Below are positions 1 through 5,676 of a stretch of DNA of 11,494 nucleotides, piece by piece (within the stretch, counting starts at the first letter, position 1; every line of letters begins with the position of its first letter). The notes below the pieces were generated by a model. It made no database searches, had not been told where the DNA came from, and worked only from the letters and a program-made list of their open reading frames with translations. Location: the NCBI GenBank assembly GCA_002496905.1, contig DALV01000096.1, positions 1 through 11,494 of the forward strand. The letters run 5' to 3'. The position numbers and the translations under genes are program-made. This DNA comes from Euryarchaeota archaeon UBA105. GTDB taxonomy: Archaea > Thermoplasmatota > Poseidoniia > Poseidoniales > Thalassarchaeaceae.

Positions 1-113
1 TAATCTCCCAACCACGATGGGTCGAAGCCGATTCGAGTCTGCCATTCTTGGAAATCGCTAATCCAGGCTTCAAAATTTGGAGAGTAGTCCTGAACAATCT
101 CTGTCTCGCTCAT
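1..113 (-). CDS. Partial protein of unknown function, N-terminus only
   Basis: An ATG at 111-113 (complement) opens a frame that runs to the window edge without a stop, giving 37 residues that begin MSETEIVQDYSPNFEAW and end near SWLGD. The rest of the gene lies outside the window, so it is not identified. The segment is acidic and aromatic-rich, with no signal peptide or membrane segment. On the same strand, a TATA-like ATATAC at about 135-140 sits close to 25 bp before the ATG, which fits leaderless transcription. A perfect palindrome (152-170) lies just upstream of that box. Its neighbour upstream on the same strand is a crotonase-family enzyme, so an acyl-CoA related role is possible, but nothing in the visible residues proves it. 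Confidence 0.6.
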   Translation of the reverse strand, partial: MSETEIVQDYSPNFEAWISDFQEWQTRIGFDPSWLGD

Positions 114-131
114 GTCTAAGGCCAAAGGCAA

Positions 132-142
132 CCTGTATATCA
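132..142 (-). promoter_or_regulatory. Putative TATA box of the left-edge gene
   Basis: On the minus strand this reads TTGATATACAGG-like sequence centred near 137, about 25 bp before the ATG at 113. That is the archaeal TATA-to-start spacing expected for a leaderless transcript. No SD-like sequence precedes the ATG, which agrees with this reading. Confidence 0.4.
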
Positions 143-151
143 ATGACTGCT

Positions 152-170
152 TCTAAGACGTAGTCTTAGA
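152..170. promoter_or_regulatory. Perfect palindrome TCTAAGAC-GTA-GTCTTAGA, probable operator
   Basis: Eight bases are repeated as an exact inverted copy around a 3-base spacer, GTA. It lies between the crotonase gene and the left-edge gene, about 10 bp upstream of the putative TATA box of the latter. No T-run follows on either strand, so a terminator is less likely than a binding site for a dimeric regulator. A second palindrome with the same GTA centre lies at 1052-1066. Confidence 0.5.
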
Positions 171-186
171 TTACTGAAAGACAAGT

Positions 187-1044
187 TCACTTTCCTTCGA
201 AGCGAGGAGTACGGCGGTCAACGTAAGCCGCAATCCCTTCCTTCGCATCATCACTGTTGAAGAGGGCTGCTTGCAACTCTCTCTCAAGCGCTAGATGGTA
301 TTCGAAAGGCATCTCAGGTCCAGATTGAACCGAGCGCTTGATGTTTCCAACAGCCAAGGTTGCCTTGTATGGAAGAGTAAATTGTCCGGCGTAGTCCAAA
401 ACATCTTGGCGGAATTCGTCAAGAGAACCATCCCACACATCGTTGATCAGATCCATTTCTTTTGCCTTCTCAAAGGCCATCAACTCTCCACTGACCATAT
501 ATTCAAGGGCTCTTGACTTACCTATGATTCGTGATAGTCGGGCTGTACCTCCAGTACCGGCTAGAACACCAAGATTAATTTCTGGAAGACCACACTTTCC
601 TGAGTCCTTTCTTGCGATTCTAATATCGCAAGCCATTGCAATCTCTAATCCCCCACCAACGGCGTGACCATTAATCGCGCAAATTACCAACTTTGGAGTC
701 TGTTCGAGCCGGCTTAGGGTTTCATTTGCATGAAGGCAGAAATTGTACTTGAATCCAGGAGTGACCGAGTTTAGCATCTGAATTGATGCTCCGGCCGAGA
801 AGAACTTGTGTCCATGACCTGTGATTAGAATAACGCTAACATCATCATTGAATCGAGCCTTAACAACGGCCGTGTCAATATCTCTCATCATTTCATGAGT
901 GTAGGTGTTTGGTCCTACCTCATCCCCTTCTAGAGGAGCACCAGCAGAATTGGATGCAAGTTCGATGATTGCAATACCGTTGTCAGTTACTCCGTAATTC
1001 ACTAGGCTGTTGGGCATTGGCTCTAGGTCTGGCCATGATGTCAT
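187..1044 (-). CDS. Enoyl-CoA hydratase/isomerase (crotonase) family protein
   Basis: This 285-residue protein has the crotonase fold of enoyl-CoA hydratases and isomerases, cytosolic enzymes that act on acyl-CoA thioesters in beta-oxidation and related pathways. Visible signatures are the first oxyanion-hole segment FSAGAS (residues 82-87) and the second segment NGHAVGGGLEIAMACD (125-140). Glu134 and Glu155 (in LPEI) match the two catalytic glutamates of true hydratases such as rat mitochondrial ECH, so hydration activity is plausible, although isomerases and dehalogenases share the fold. Length is slightly above the usual 255-265 because of an N-terminal extension of about 15 residues. The ATG at 1044 is the natural start: a TATA-like box lies near 1091 and a perfect 6-bp palindrome sits just before the start codon. 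The exact substrate cannot be read from the sequence. Confidence 0.92.
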   Translation of the reverse strand: MTSWPDLEPMPNSLVNYGVTDNGIAIIELASNSAGAPLEGDEVGPNTYTHEMMRDIDTAVVKARFNDDVSVILITGHGHKFFSAGASIQMLNSVTPGFKYNFCLHANETLSRLEQTPKLVICAINGHAVGGGLEIAMACDIRIARKDSGKCGLPEINLGVLAGTGGTARLSRIIGKSRALEYMVSGELMAFEKAKEMDLINDVWDGSLDEFRQDVLDYAGQFTLPYKATLAVGNIKRSVQSGPEMPFEYHLALERELQAALFNSDDAKEGIAAYVDRRTPRFEGK

Positions 1045-1051
1045 AACCTGC

Positions 1052-1066
1052 CCGACCGTAGGTCGG
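1052..1066. promoter_or_regulatory. Palindrome CCGACC-GTA-GGTCGG at the crotonase transcription start
   Basis: A perfect 6-bp inverted repeat with a GTA spacer lies 8-22 bp upstream of the crotonase ATG. With the TATA-like box at 1086-1096, transcription should start near 1066, so the palindrome overlaps the start site and 5' leader. It could be an operator that blocks transcription, or an RNA hairpin next to the start codon. It shares its GTA centre and G/C placement next to the spacer with the palindrome at 152-170. Confidence 0.5.
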
Positions 1067-1085
1067 AATATGAATCAAACGGCGG

Positions 1086-1096
1086 AATAAATATGC
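1086..1096 (-). promoter_or_regulatory. Putative TATA box of the crotonase gene
   Basis: On the minus strand the sequence reads GCATATTTATT. It is centred about 47 bp before the ATG, so the predicted start site (about 25 bp downstream) gives a short leader of about 20 nt that contains the palindrome. Confidence 0.4.
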
Positions 1097-1141
1097 TATT
1101 TTCCAACGTTTTCACAATAGAAACCATGAGATTTTGTATGC

Positions 1142-1894
1142 TTAAATTTGAGTGGAGGTATTTGACATTGCTTTCTCAGGCGGTTTCGAATCAAACTTGT
1201 CAGTTGCTAGATTGACCAAAAGGTCACCAAAACAATAGAACGCACCCACCAACAATGGTGGATTCCAAGTGGTTAAACCGGTCCAAGGGACTTCCGAAGC
1301 CCATGTCCAATTTCCAAGAAAAGTTCCCCAGATTTCCATCCCTAAAGCAGCCCATGCCATTGCTGCATAAAGTCTAGGTTGAGGCCCCCATTTCGTGAAT
1401 CCAAAAACAAGGATGAGTAAAACAACACCAGAAGTATCTCCTCCGGTCAAAGCCCCATACAAAACTAATGGGACAAATGGAAACAATAGCGGCATCGCCC
1501 ACGATTCCCTTAGGACCCTAGCAAGATGGCGGCCTAAGTCGAATAGGAAATAATGGCCAGCTGGAACAAATAGTGGCATTATGCCGCGCTGGTACTCATA
1601 GATGAGCCAAACCTCGGAAAAGAACAATTCCATGGGTGTAGCGATAATTACGACGGCGATTATTTCGATTCGTTCTTTCCGATCAGTATTAGCGAAAATC
1701 CATGCCAAAACACCCCAACACCATATGTTAACAGGCCACTCCGCAAGATTCTCGAAAAGCAATCCACCAGCAGCAGTGGCCGAACACCATAACCCAATGA
1801 TGATGGTGGCAATGTACAACCAAACTCGCTGGCGCATAAAGCGGTTAGAGCGTCCCCTCTTAGATGGTATCGTGAACCCCTTGAGGCAATTCAC
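1142..1894 (-). CDS. Multi-pass membrane protein of unknown function with a repeated E/W/P/D motif
   Basis: I do not recognise this 250-residue protein. Hydrophobic segments lie at about residues 25-45, 53-69, 76-97, 105-120, 133-150, 155-168, 175-195 and 212-229, followed by a polar tail (DKFDSKPPEK onward), so it is an integral membrane protein with 6-8 spans. Two stretches resemble each other: Glu89, Trp96, Tyr99, Pro107, Val110, Asp119 and Glu187, Trp196, Trp198, Pro212, Val216, Asp224, with 12 residues from Pro to Asp in both. Buried Glu, His114 and Asp residues suggest an enzyme or transporter rather than a plain anchor. The frame opens with GTG at 1894; the Met at residue 20 (ATG at 1837) directly before the first membrane span is an equally good start and would leave more promoter room. 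It is divergent from the next membrane gene by only 39 bp. Confidence 0.75.
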   Translation of the reverse strand: MNCLKGFTIPSKRGRSNRFMRQRVWLYIATIIIGLWCSATAAGGLLFENLAEWPVNIWCWGVLAWIFANTDRKERIEIIAVVIIATPMELFFSEVWLIYEYQRGIMPLFVPAGHYFLFDLGRHLARVLRESWAMPLLFPFVPLVLYGALTGGDTSGVVLLILVFGFTKWGPQPRLYAAMAWAALGMEIWGTFLGNWTWASEVPWTGLTTWNPPLLVGAFYCFGDLLVNLATDKFDSKPPEKAMSNTSTQI

Positions 1895-1933
1895 CTACTA
1901 ATGCAATATGTTTTAGTTTGAATAAGTAGATAT
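1895..1933. promoter_or_regulatory. Short divergent promoter region between two membrane-protein genes
   Basis: This AT-rich 39-bp gap separates two genes that point away from each other. On the plus strand AATATGTTTT (about 1905-1914) lies about 25 bp before the ATG at 1934, as expected for a TATA box and leaderless mRNA. A weak inverted repeat, CTACT at 1895-1899 and AGTAG at 1925-1929, frames the region. No convincing SD precedes the plus-strand start. Confidence 0.35.
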
Positions 1934-3028
1934 ATGGCACACACATTTTTCCCAGTGAATACCATGTTGGAACCGGAGGCTACTGCGGAATCATCAGAAA
2001 ATCTTGTTGTTCAGAATAGTTTTGGAAAATCCGAGGATGCTGTAAAAATTAAGCCTTGGATGGCATTTGTTGGCGGTCACAAGAGCATTATTCCGACTTG
2101 GCTAAGATGGTTTGTAATTTGGCAAATTGTGTTTTTTTCATTGTTAGCCGTAATGCAAATTACTAATGCTGAATCCGAATATGAAACCGTCGCATTAGGT
2201 GCAACTTTGGCTGGCTTTTTCTTTACTTGGACTCCTTGCCATATTTGTAGGTCGATTGAAAATCTACATTTAGAATGGGAGCAAAGTCCGATAGACTCGG
2301 TTCTAGATATGGATTGGGAAACAGAGGGTAAAAAAGTGATTTCTTCTAAGCTCAACTACATTGGAATAGCAGTACTCTTTGTTGCATATTCTCTATTCTA
2401 TTTCGTTACAGCAGGTTTCACTGAGCCAGACGGTCTATGGTTCAGTAATCAGATATCAAACATCACATTTTCATTACTCATCCTAACAGTTTTCCTGATT
2501 GGAGGTTGGGCCACTGCGTTCTTCATTCAAGTGTCACTATTACCAATGAAATTGAAGGCTGATGAATCCTTACCTCCCTCTCCTTGGGAACATCATATGC
2601 AACCTTTGAGGACTTTATCGGGATTATTTCTTGTTCTTTCATTATATGGGGCAATGGTTGTAATTTGTGTGATGATTATTGCCCTTAATTTCCCTCCAAA
2701 CCTCCAACAATATGCTTTCGCATTGGTAATCGTAGTTGGATTAATCGCTCTATTTGCTTTCATCTTCCCACAACTAGGCGTTCATCAACAATTGAAGGAA
2801 TACAAAGATGAGTATTTACTAGGTATTTCAATTCAACTTGAGAAAGTTATGGTTGAGGTGAAAGAAGATCCAACAGCGGAGAATTTGGCAAAGTTCGAGC
2901 AATTAATGAATATGCACGATCGGATAAATGCCCTTGATGAATGGCCATTCAACATAGAACAACTTGGTACAGTAATGGCTTCAGTATTTATCCCAATGGG
3001 AGCATTCATCTTTGAAGCCTATCTCTAA
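1934..3028 (+). CDS. Six-span membrane protein of unknown function, AT-rich
   Basis: I do not recognise this 364-residue protein. A polar N-terminal region of about 55 residues precedes membrane spans at about 58-76, 86-104, 141-161, 178-203, 228-252 and 261-281. A charged helical region (about 285-335, rich in Glu and Lys) follows, and the C-terminal end (about 345-362) is hydrophobic again. Span 2 ends in TPCHICRSIEN, with a Cys-x-x-Cys pair at Cys102 and Cys105 at the membrane edge, which could bind a metal or form a disulfide. The region looks clearly richer in A/T than the flanking enzyme genes, which may point to transfer or relaxed selection. A second ATG at residue 11 is an alternative start, but the first fits the TATA box spacing. 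It lies upstream of moaE with a 42-bp gap; no functional link to moaE is evident. Confidence 0.8.
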   Translation: MAHTFFPVNTMLEPEATAESSENLVVQNSFGKSEDAVKIKPWMAFVGGHKSIIPTWLRWFVIWQIVFFSLLAVMQITNAESEYETVALGATLAGFFFTWTPCHICRSIENLHLEWEQSPIDSVLDMDWETEGKKVISSKLNYIGIAVLFVAYSLFYFVTAGFTEPDGLWFSNQISNITFSLLILTVFLIGGWATAFFIQVSLLPMKLKADESLPPSPWEHHMQPLRTLSGLFLVLSLYGAMVVICVMIIALNFPPNLQQYAFALVIVVGLIALFAFIFPQLGVHQQLKEYKDEYLLGISIQLEKVMVEVKEDPTAENLAKFEQLMNMHDRINALDEWPFNIEQLGTVMASVFIPMGAFIFEAYL

Positions 3029-3035
3029 TTATCGC

Positions 3036-3048
3036 CTATGTATTGAAG
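3036..3048 (+). promoter_or_regulatory. Possible TATA box for moaE
   Basis: CTATGTATT, centred near 3042, lies about 28 bp before the moaE ATG, and no SD-like sequence precedes that ATG. This suggests moaE has its own near-leaderless promoter rather than relying only on read-through from the membrane gene. Confidence 0.3.
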
Positions 3049-3070
3049 ACAACACCCTCTATCGGAAACT

Positions 3071-3493
3071 ATGGCCAGCGTGTCGGTAGTTGTTGAACCA
3101 GACAAGCTGGATCCTGATTCGTTACGGAATATGCTTGAAACCGAAGGTTGTGGAGGTGTAATTTCTTTTGTCGGTTTGACTAGAGGCGTCGACCAAGGGG
3201 TAGAAGTTCAGCGTTTGGAATTCGATGCATGGGAGGAGCAATTACCCTCGGTATTGCAATCGTTATGTTTCGATGCTTTGGAACGATTTTCTGTCAAATC
3301 AATTGTTATGGCTCACCGCACGGGTTCTGTTGAACCTCAGGAACCAATAGTCTGCATTCACGTCGGCTCAGTTCATCGTGCGGAAGGATTCGAAGCCTGC
3401 TCGTGGCTAATTTCTGAGTTGAAGAATCAGGCGCCCCTTTGGAAAAAGGAAGTTAGAGCAGATGGTGAGGTATGGAAAGGTGGGTTGGGTTAA
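3071..3493 (+). CDS. moaE: Molybdopterin synthase catalytic subunit MoaE
   Basis: MoaE is the large subunit of molybdopterin synthase. With the thiocarboxylated small subunit MoaD it inserts two sulfurs into cyclic pyranopterin monophosphate to make molybdopterin, in the cytosol. The 140-residue length is typical. Family features are all visible: GGVISFVGLTRG (28-39, with Arg38), the LEFDAWEE segment (49-56), HRTGSVEPQE (82-91), His102-Arg103 in VHRAEGFEA, and Lys118 and Lys125 in LKNQAPLWKKE, which match the active-site lysines of E. coli MoaE. No MoaD gene is visible nearby, so the partner must be encoded elsewhere. moaC lies about 1.7 kb downstream on the same strand. Its stop overlaps the stop of the convergent flavoprotein gene by 4 bp (3490-3493). 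Confidence 0.95.
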   Translation: MASVSVVVEPDKLDPDSLRNMLETEGCGGVISFVGLTRGVDQGVEVQRLEFDAWEEQLPSVLQSLCFDALERFSVKSIVMAHRTGSVEPQEPIVCIHVGSVHRAEGFEACSWLISELKNQAPLWKKEVRADGEVWKGGLG

Positions 3494-4833
3494 TTCATTC
3501 CCGCCATTATTTCATCAACAGCGTAAGGAACATTAGCAGAGATTCCCTCTACCATCATCCATCCGTGGCCTTTCACTCCGTCTCCAACGCAACGGATTCC
3601 GTCTACACCGACATCCATTGGCAACTCAGCTCCTTGAGGTGCTCGATTACATGGCCAATTACGATGATATGTATGGACACAGATTTCCTCGCCGTGGTCA
3701 GCAAGCCATGGAATTGCCTCATAGAGATCTTCTCGCCCCTTGCTGATTTCCGATTTCACAGATGCATCCGGAACATATTGGTGAGTGATCATCAGGTGTT
3801 TTCCTTCAGGTGCAAGACTGGGGTCCGAGAAGGTTGGAATTACGAATCCGCCAACTCGATCTAGATTCGGTAACATAGTCACTCCGCTACTCCTGACCGG
3901 AATATCGTCGTCTAGTGCAAAGCAGAAACCAATTCCTCCTACTGCTTGCGTCGTTTCGATTTGTGTTTTGACATCATTTCCAACTTCAAAATCATCTGAT
4001 AGGGCTTTGATTAGGTTAGGATGCCCTCCATTATGGATAATCGAATCAGCACCAACCCAGGTTGCCTCTTCTCTTCCTCGGCGTCGAACGCCTACACAGA
4101 ATCGATTGTTCTTGGTTTCCTCCTCGGCACTACCGGGAAGAATCTCGGTAACTTCGTGACTGAGTTTTACTCTCGCCCCATTCTCTCTCAAATCCTTCCT
4201 TAGGCCATCAATCACTCCCTTACAACCGCCTTTAGGGACATGAGGGCGGTCGCTCCAGAATGAGTTCTGTAGGACACGGACAACTGAAGAAGCAGGCATT
4301 TGATCGAATCTAAGGCTAATTGCGAAATTCGAAAAAGCGTCAACAAAATCAACAAATTGTGGGCTAAAGTGTCTATTCAGCCAAGTTTTCCCATCTTCAG
4401 ATTCGTCTCCCCATGGCTGTTTTGCACCCTTTGTTAGGAGACGTGGCATGTTCAGGGTATCTTTAGCGGTAAACCAAGGTAAAACACCGTAAATTGAATT
4501 TGCAGCTTGAAACTTACCATCTATCATTTGGCAAGCAAAATGACTTGTAGGGAGTAGTTCGACTCCATGCCGACCTAAATCTAGACCGCCCTTACTTTTC
4601 TTTCCTAAAATCAAATCTGCAAACGGCCCCTTCTTGCCATGAGGGATCATATGTACAGCACCGGTTGGGATTTGATACCCATCGTGGTCATGCTGCGTAA
4701 ATCTCCCACCGGCAAAAGACATTCTTTCGTAGACTGTTACGTCGTAATCTTCGGTCTGTGCTAGTTTAGCAGCCGAAGAGAGGCCACCCAAACCTGCTCC
4801 GATTACCAATGCTTTACTCTTCGACAAACCCAC
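3490..4833 (-). CDS. FAD-dependent oxidoreductase, phytoene desaturase (CrtI)/amine-oxidase-like
   Basis: A 447-residue flavoprotein. The N-terminal FAD-binding Rossmann motif is complete (VIGAGLGGLSS, residues 10-20, with acidic Glu36 at the end of the second strand in VTVYE), followed by the AGGR segment (41-44) and GAVHMIPHG (58-66). The C-terminus carries the second FAD motif, IRCVGDGVKGHGWMMVEG, as in CrtI-type desaturases, carotenoid isomerases and related prenyl-lipid oxidoreductases. It lies directly downstream of a ferredoxin gene with only 3 bp between, so the ferredoxin probably exchanges electrons with it. A prenyl-chain (carotenoid, quinone or lipid) redox role is my inference; the substrate is unknown. 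The frame opens with GTG at 4833, but GAGGTG overlapping the ferredoxin stop lies only at good SD distance from a TTG two codons later (4825-4827), so translation may begin there. Confidence 0.85.
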   Translation of the reverse strand: MGLSKSKALVIGAGLGGLSSAAKLAQTEDYDVTVYERMSFAGGRFTQHDHDGYQIPTGAVHMIPHGKKGPFADLILGKKSKGGLDLGRHGVELLPTSHFACQMIDGKFQAANSIYGVLPWFTAKDTLNMPRLLTKGAKQPWGDESEDGKTWLNRHFSPQFVDFVDAFSNFAISLRFDQMPASSVVRVLQNSFWSDRPHVPKGGCKGVIDGLRKDLRENGARVKLSHEVTEILPGSAEEETKNNRFCVGVRRRGREEATWVGADSIIHNGGHPNLIKALSDDFEVGNDVKTQIETTQAVGGIGFCFALDDDIPVRSSGVTMLPNLDRVGGFVIPTFSDPSLAPEGKHLMITHQYVPDASVKSEISKGREDLYEAIPWLADHGEEICVHTYHRNWPCNRAPQGAELPMDVGVDGIRCVGDGVKGHGWMMVEGISANVPYAVDEIMAGMN

Positions 4834-4836
4834 ACC

Positions 4837-5139
4837 TCAAGCGTAAACTAAAGCTCCAGTTGGACACCAAAGCAAACATCTGAGACAATCTGTGCAATTA
4901 TCTTGAATTACTTCGCACAAACCCTCGACGATCAAAGCATCATCTTTGCAGGCCATAAGGCAGTAAGAACAACCAACACAGAGTTGGTCTAATACCTGTA
5001 AGGTCATGCCTTCAGAAGTCGGCTTATCGTGGTCGACTCCCGACTCTAATTGAGGCACCTCTCCTGGAGTTGCCTTGTCACGGAAGGCCTCTGCCATGTA
5101 TCTTGGCTTTGGTTTGGGTATTTCAGCGCAGTGATTCAT
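4837..5139 (-). CDS. 2[4Fe-4S] ferredoxin-like protein
   Basis: A 100-residue cytosolic electron carrier. The C-terminal half has two classic CxxCxxCxxxC motifs: Cys54, 57, 60, 64 and Cys82, 85, 88, 92, the last followed by Pro, as in bacterial-type 2[4Fe-4S] ferredoxins. The first 45 residues are an unusual polar, proline- and charge-rich extension that may bind a partner. Two further cysteines (4 and 75) lie outside the motifs. It is the first gene of an operon with the flavoprotein, which starts 3 bp after its stop. A specific ferredoxin encoded beside a flavin prenyl reductase is known in Methanosarcina acetivorans, where geranylgeranyl reductase needs it, which gives the pairing a precedent. 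The start is ATG 5139; Met15 (ATG at 5097) is an alternative, because the intergenic promoter element lies very close to the first ATG. Confidence 0.9.
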   Translation of the reverse strand: MNHCAEIPKPKPRYMAEAFRDKATPGEVPQLESGVDHDKPTSEGMTLQVLDQLCVGCSYCLMACKDDALIVEGLCEVIQDNCTDCLRCLLWCPTGALVYA

Positions 5140-5145
5140 TCCGCA

Positions 5146-5156
5146 CTAATGATTAG
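5146..5156. promoter_or_regulatory. Palindromic TATA-like element CTAATGATTAG between ferredoxin and moaC
   Basis: This exact palindrome is the most AT-rich stretch in the short gap between the divergent ferredoxin and moaC genes. On the plus strand it lies about 26 bp before position 5177, giving a leader of about 16 nt that carries the moaC SD. On the minus strand the same spacing would place the start site inside the ferredoxin frame, so it serves moaC better. Confidence 0.35.
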
Positions 5157-5179
5157 GGATGTGCACCCCCCGGGTAATT

Positions 5180-5184
5180 GGAGG
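5180..5184 (+). promoter_or_regulatory. Shine-Dalgarno GGAGG that sets the moaC start
   Basis: GGAGG is followed by 8 bases and then TTG at 5193-5195. The in-frame TTG at 5178 overlaps the SD itself and cannot use it, so 5193 is the better moaC start. Confidence 0.6.
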
Positions 5185-5192
5185 CCGCGAGT

Positions 5193-5651
5193 TTGAAGGA
5201 GACAATTACTGGAATAATTGATGTCGGCTCCAAGCCAATAGTATCTCGTGAAGCAGTTGCAACCGGCCTTCTTCATTTATCATCCGCAAGTCTCGATGTC
5301 GTTGCGAACGGAAAATCTCCAAAAGGCGATGTTCGCGAAGCTTCGACGGTTGCAGTAATTCAGGCAGTCAAGGAAACTCCTCGAACCCTTCCTCATTGTC
5401 ATCCAATTCCAATTGAGGGTTGTACCGTTGATTGGTCAATCGAGAAAGATGCACTGCGATGTACAGTAACGGTTCGAACACACTGGACTACTGGGGTGGA
5501 GATGGAGGCTTTGTGTGGAGTTAATGCAGGCCTTTTGTGTGCCTGGGATATGCTCAAATCTGTTGAAAAGGACACTAATGGGCAATATCCGGTCGCCCAA
5601 ATTGATGGAGTGAGGGTCCTCAAAAAGAGCAAGGGCGACCCGCATGATTGA
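5193..5651 (+). CDS. moaC: Cyclic pyranopterin monophosphate synthase MoaC
   Basis: MoaC, together with the radical-SAM enzyme MoaA, converts GTP to cyclic pyranopterin monophosphate, the first intermediate of molybdenum cofactor synthesis, in the cytosol. From the TTG at 5193 the protein is 152 residues, a normal length. Signatures are IDVGSKP near the N-terminus, SPKGDV, TLPHCHPIPIEG (His of the HPIP motif), TTGVEMEAL with the two active-site glutamates, and AWDMLKSVEK with the Asp and Lys that match the catalytic DxxK of E. coli MoaC. A longer version from TTG 5178 adds five residues but would overlap its own SD. moaC heads a same-strand run with the FBPase (25-bp gap) and aldolase genes, so Moco and sugar genes may share a transcript. 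MoaE lies upstream, across the ferredoxin-flavoprotein operon. Confidence 0.95.
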   Translation: MKETITGIIDVGSKPIVSREAVATGLLHLSSASLDVVANGKSPKGDVREASTVAVIQAVKETPRTLPHCHPIPIEGCTVDWSIEKDALRCTVTVRTHWTTGVEMEALCGVNAGLLCAWDMLKSVEKDTNGQYPVAQIDGVRVLKKSKGDPHD

Positions 5652-5676
5652 AGGCTGAACGCTATTCGAGGCATTC

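Noticed and set aside
152..170. Intrinsic terminator of the crotonase gene
   Set aside because: The palindrome has no T-run after it on the minus strand and lies close to the promoter of the next gene.
3490..3493. Frameshift or misassembly at the moaE/flavoprotein overlap
   Set aside because: Both genes end with complete, family-typical C-termini; a 4-bp tail-to-tail overlap of stop codons is normal in compact genomes.
3785..4203. Plus-strand frames opposite the flavoprotein gene
   Set aside because: The minus-strand frame has full FAD motifs; the plus frames are shadows without domains.
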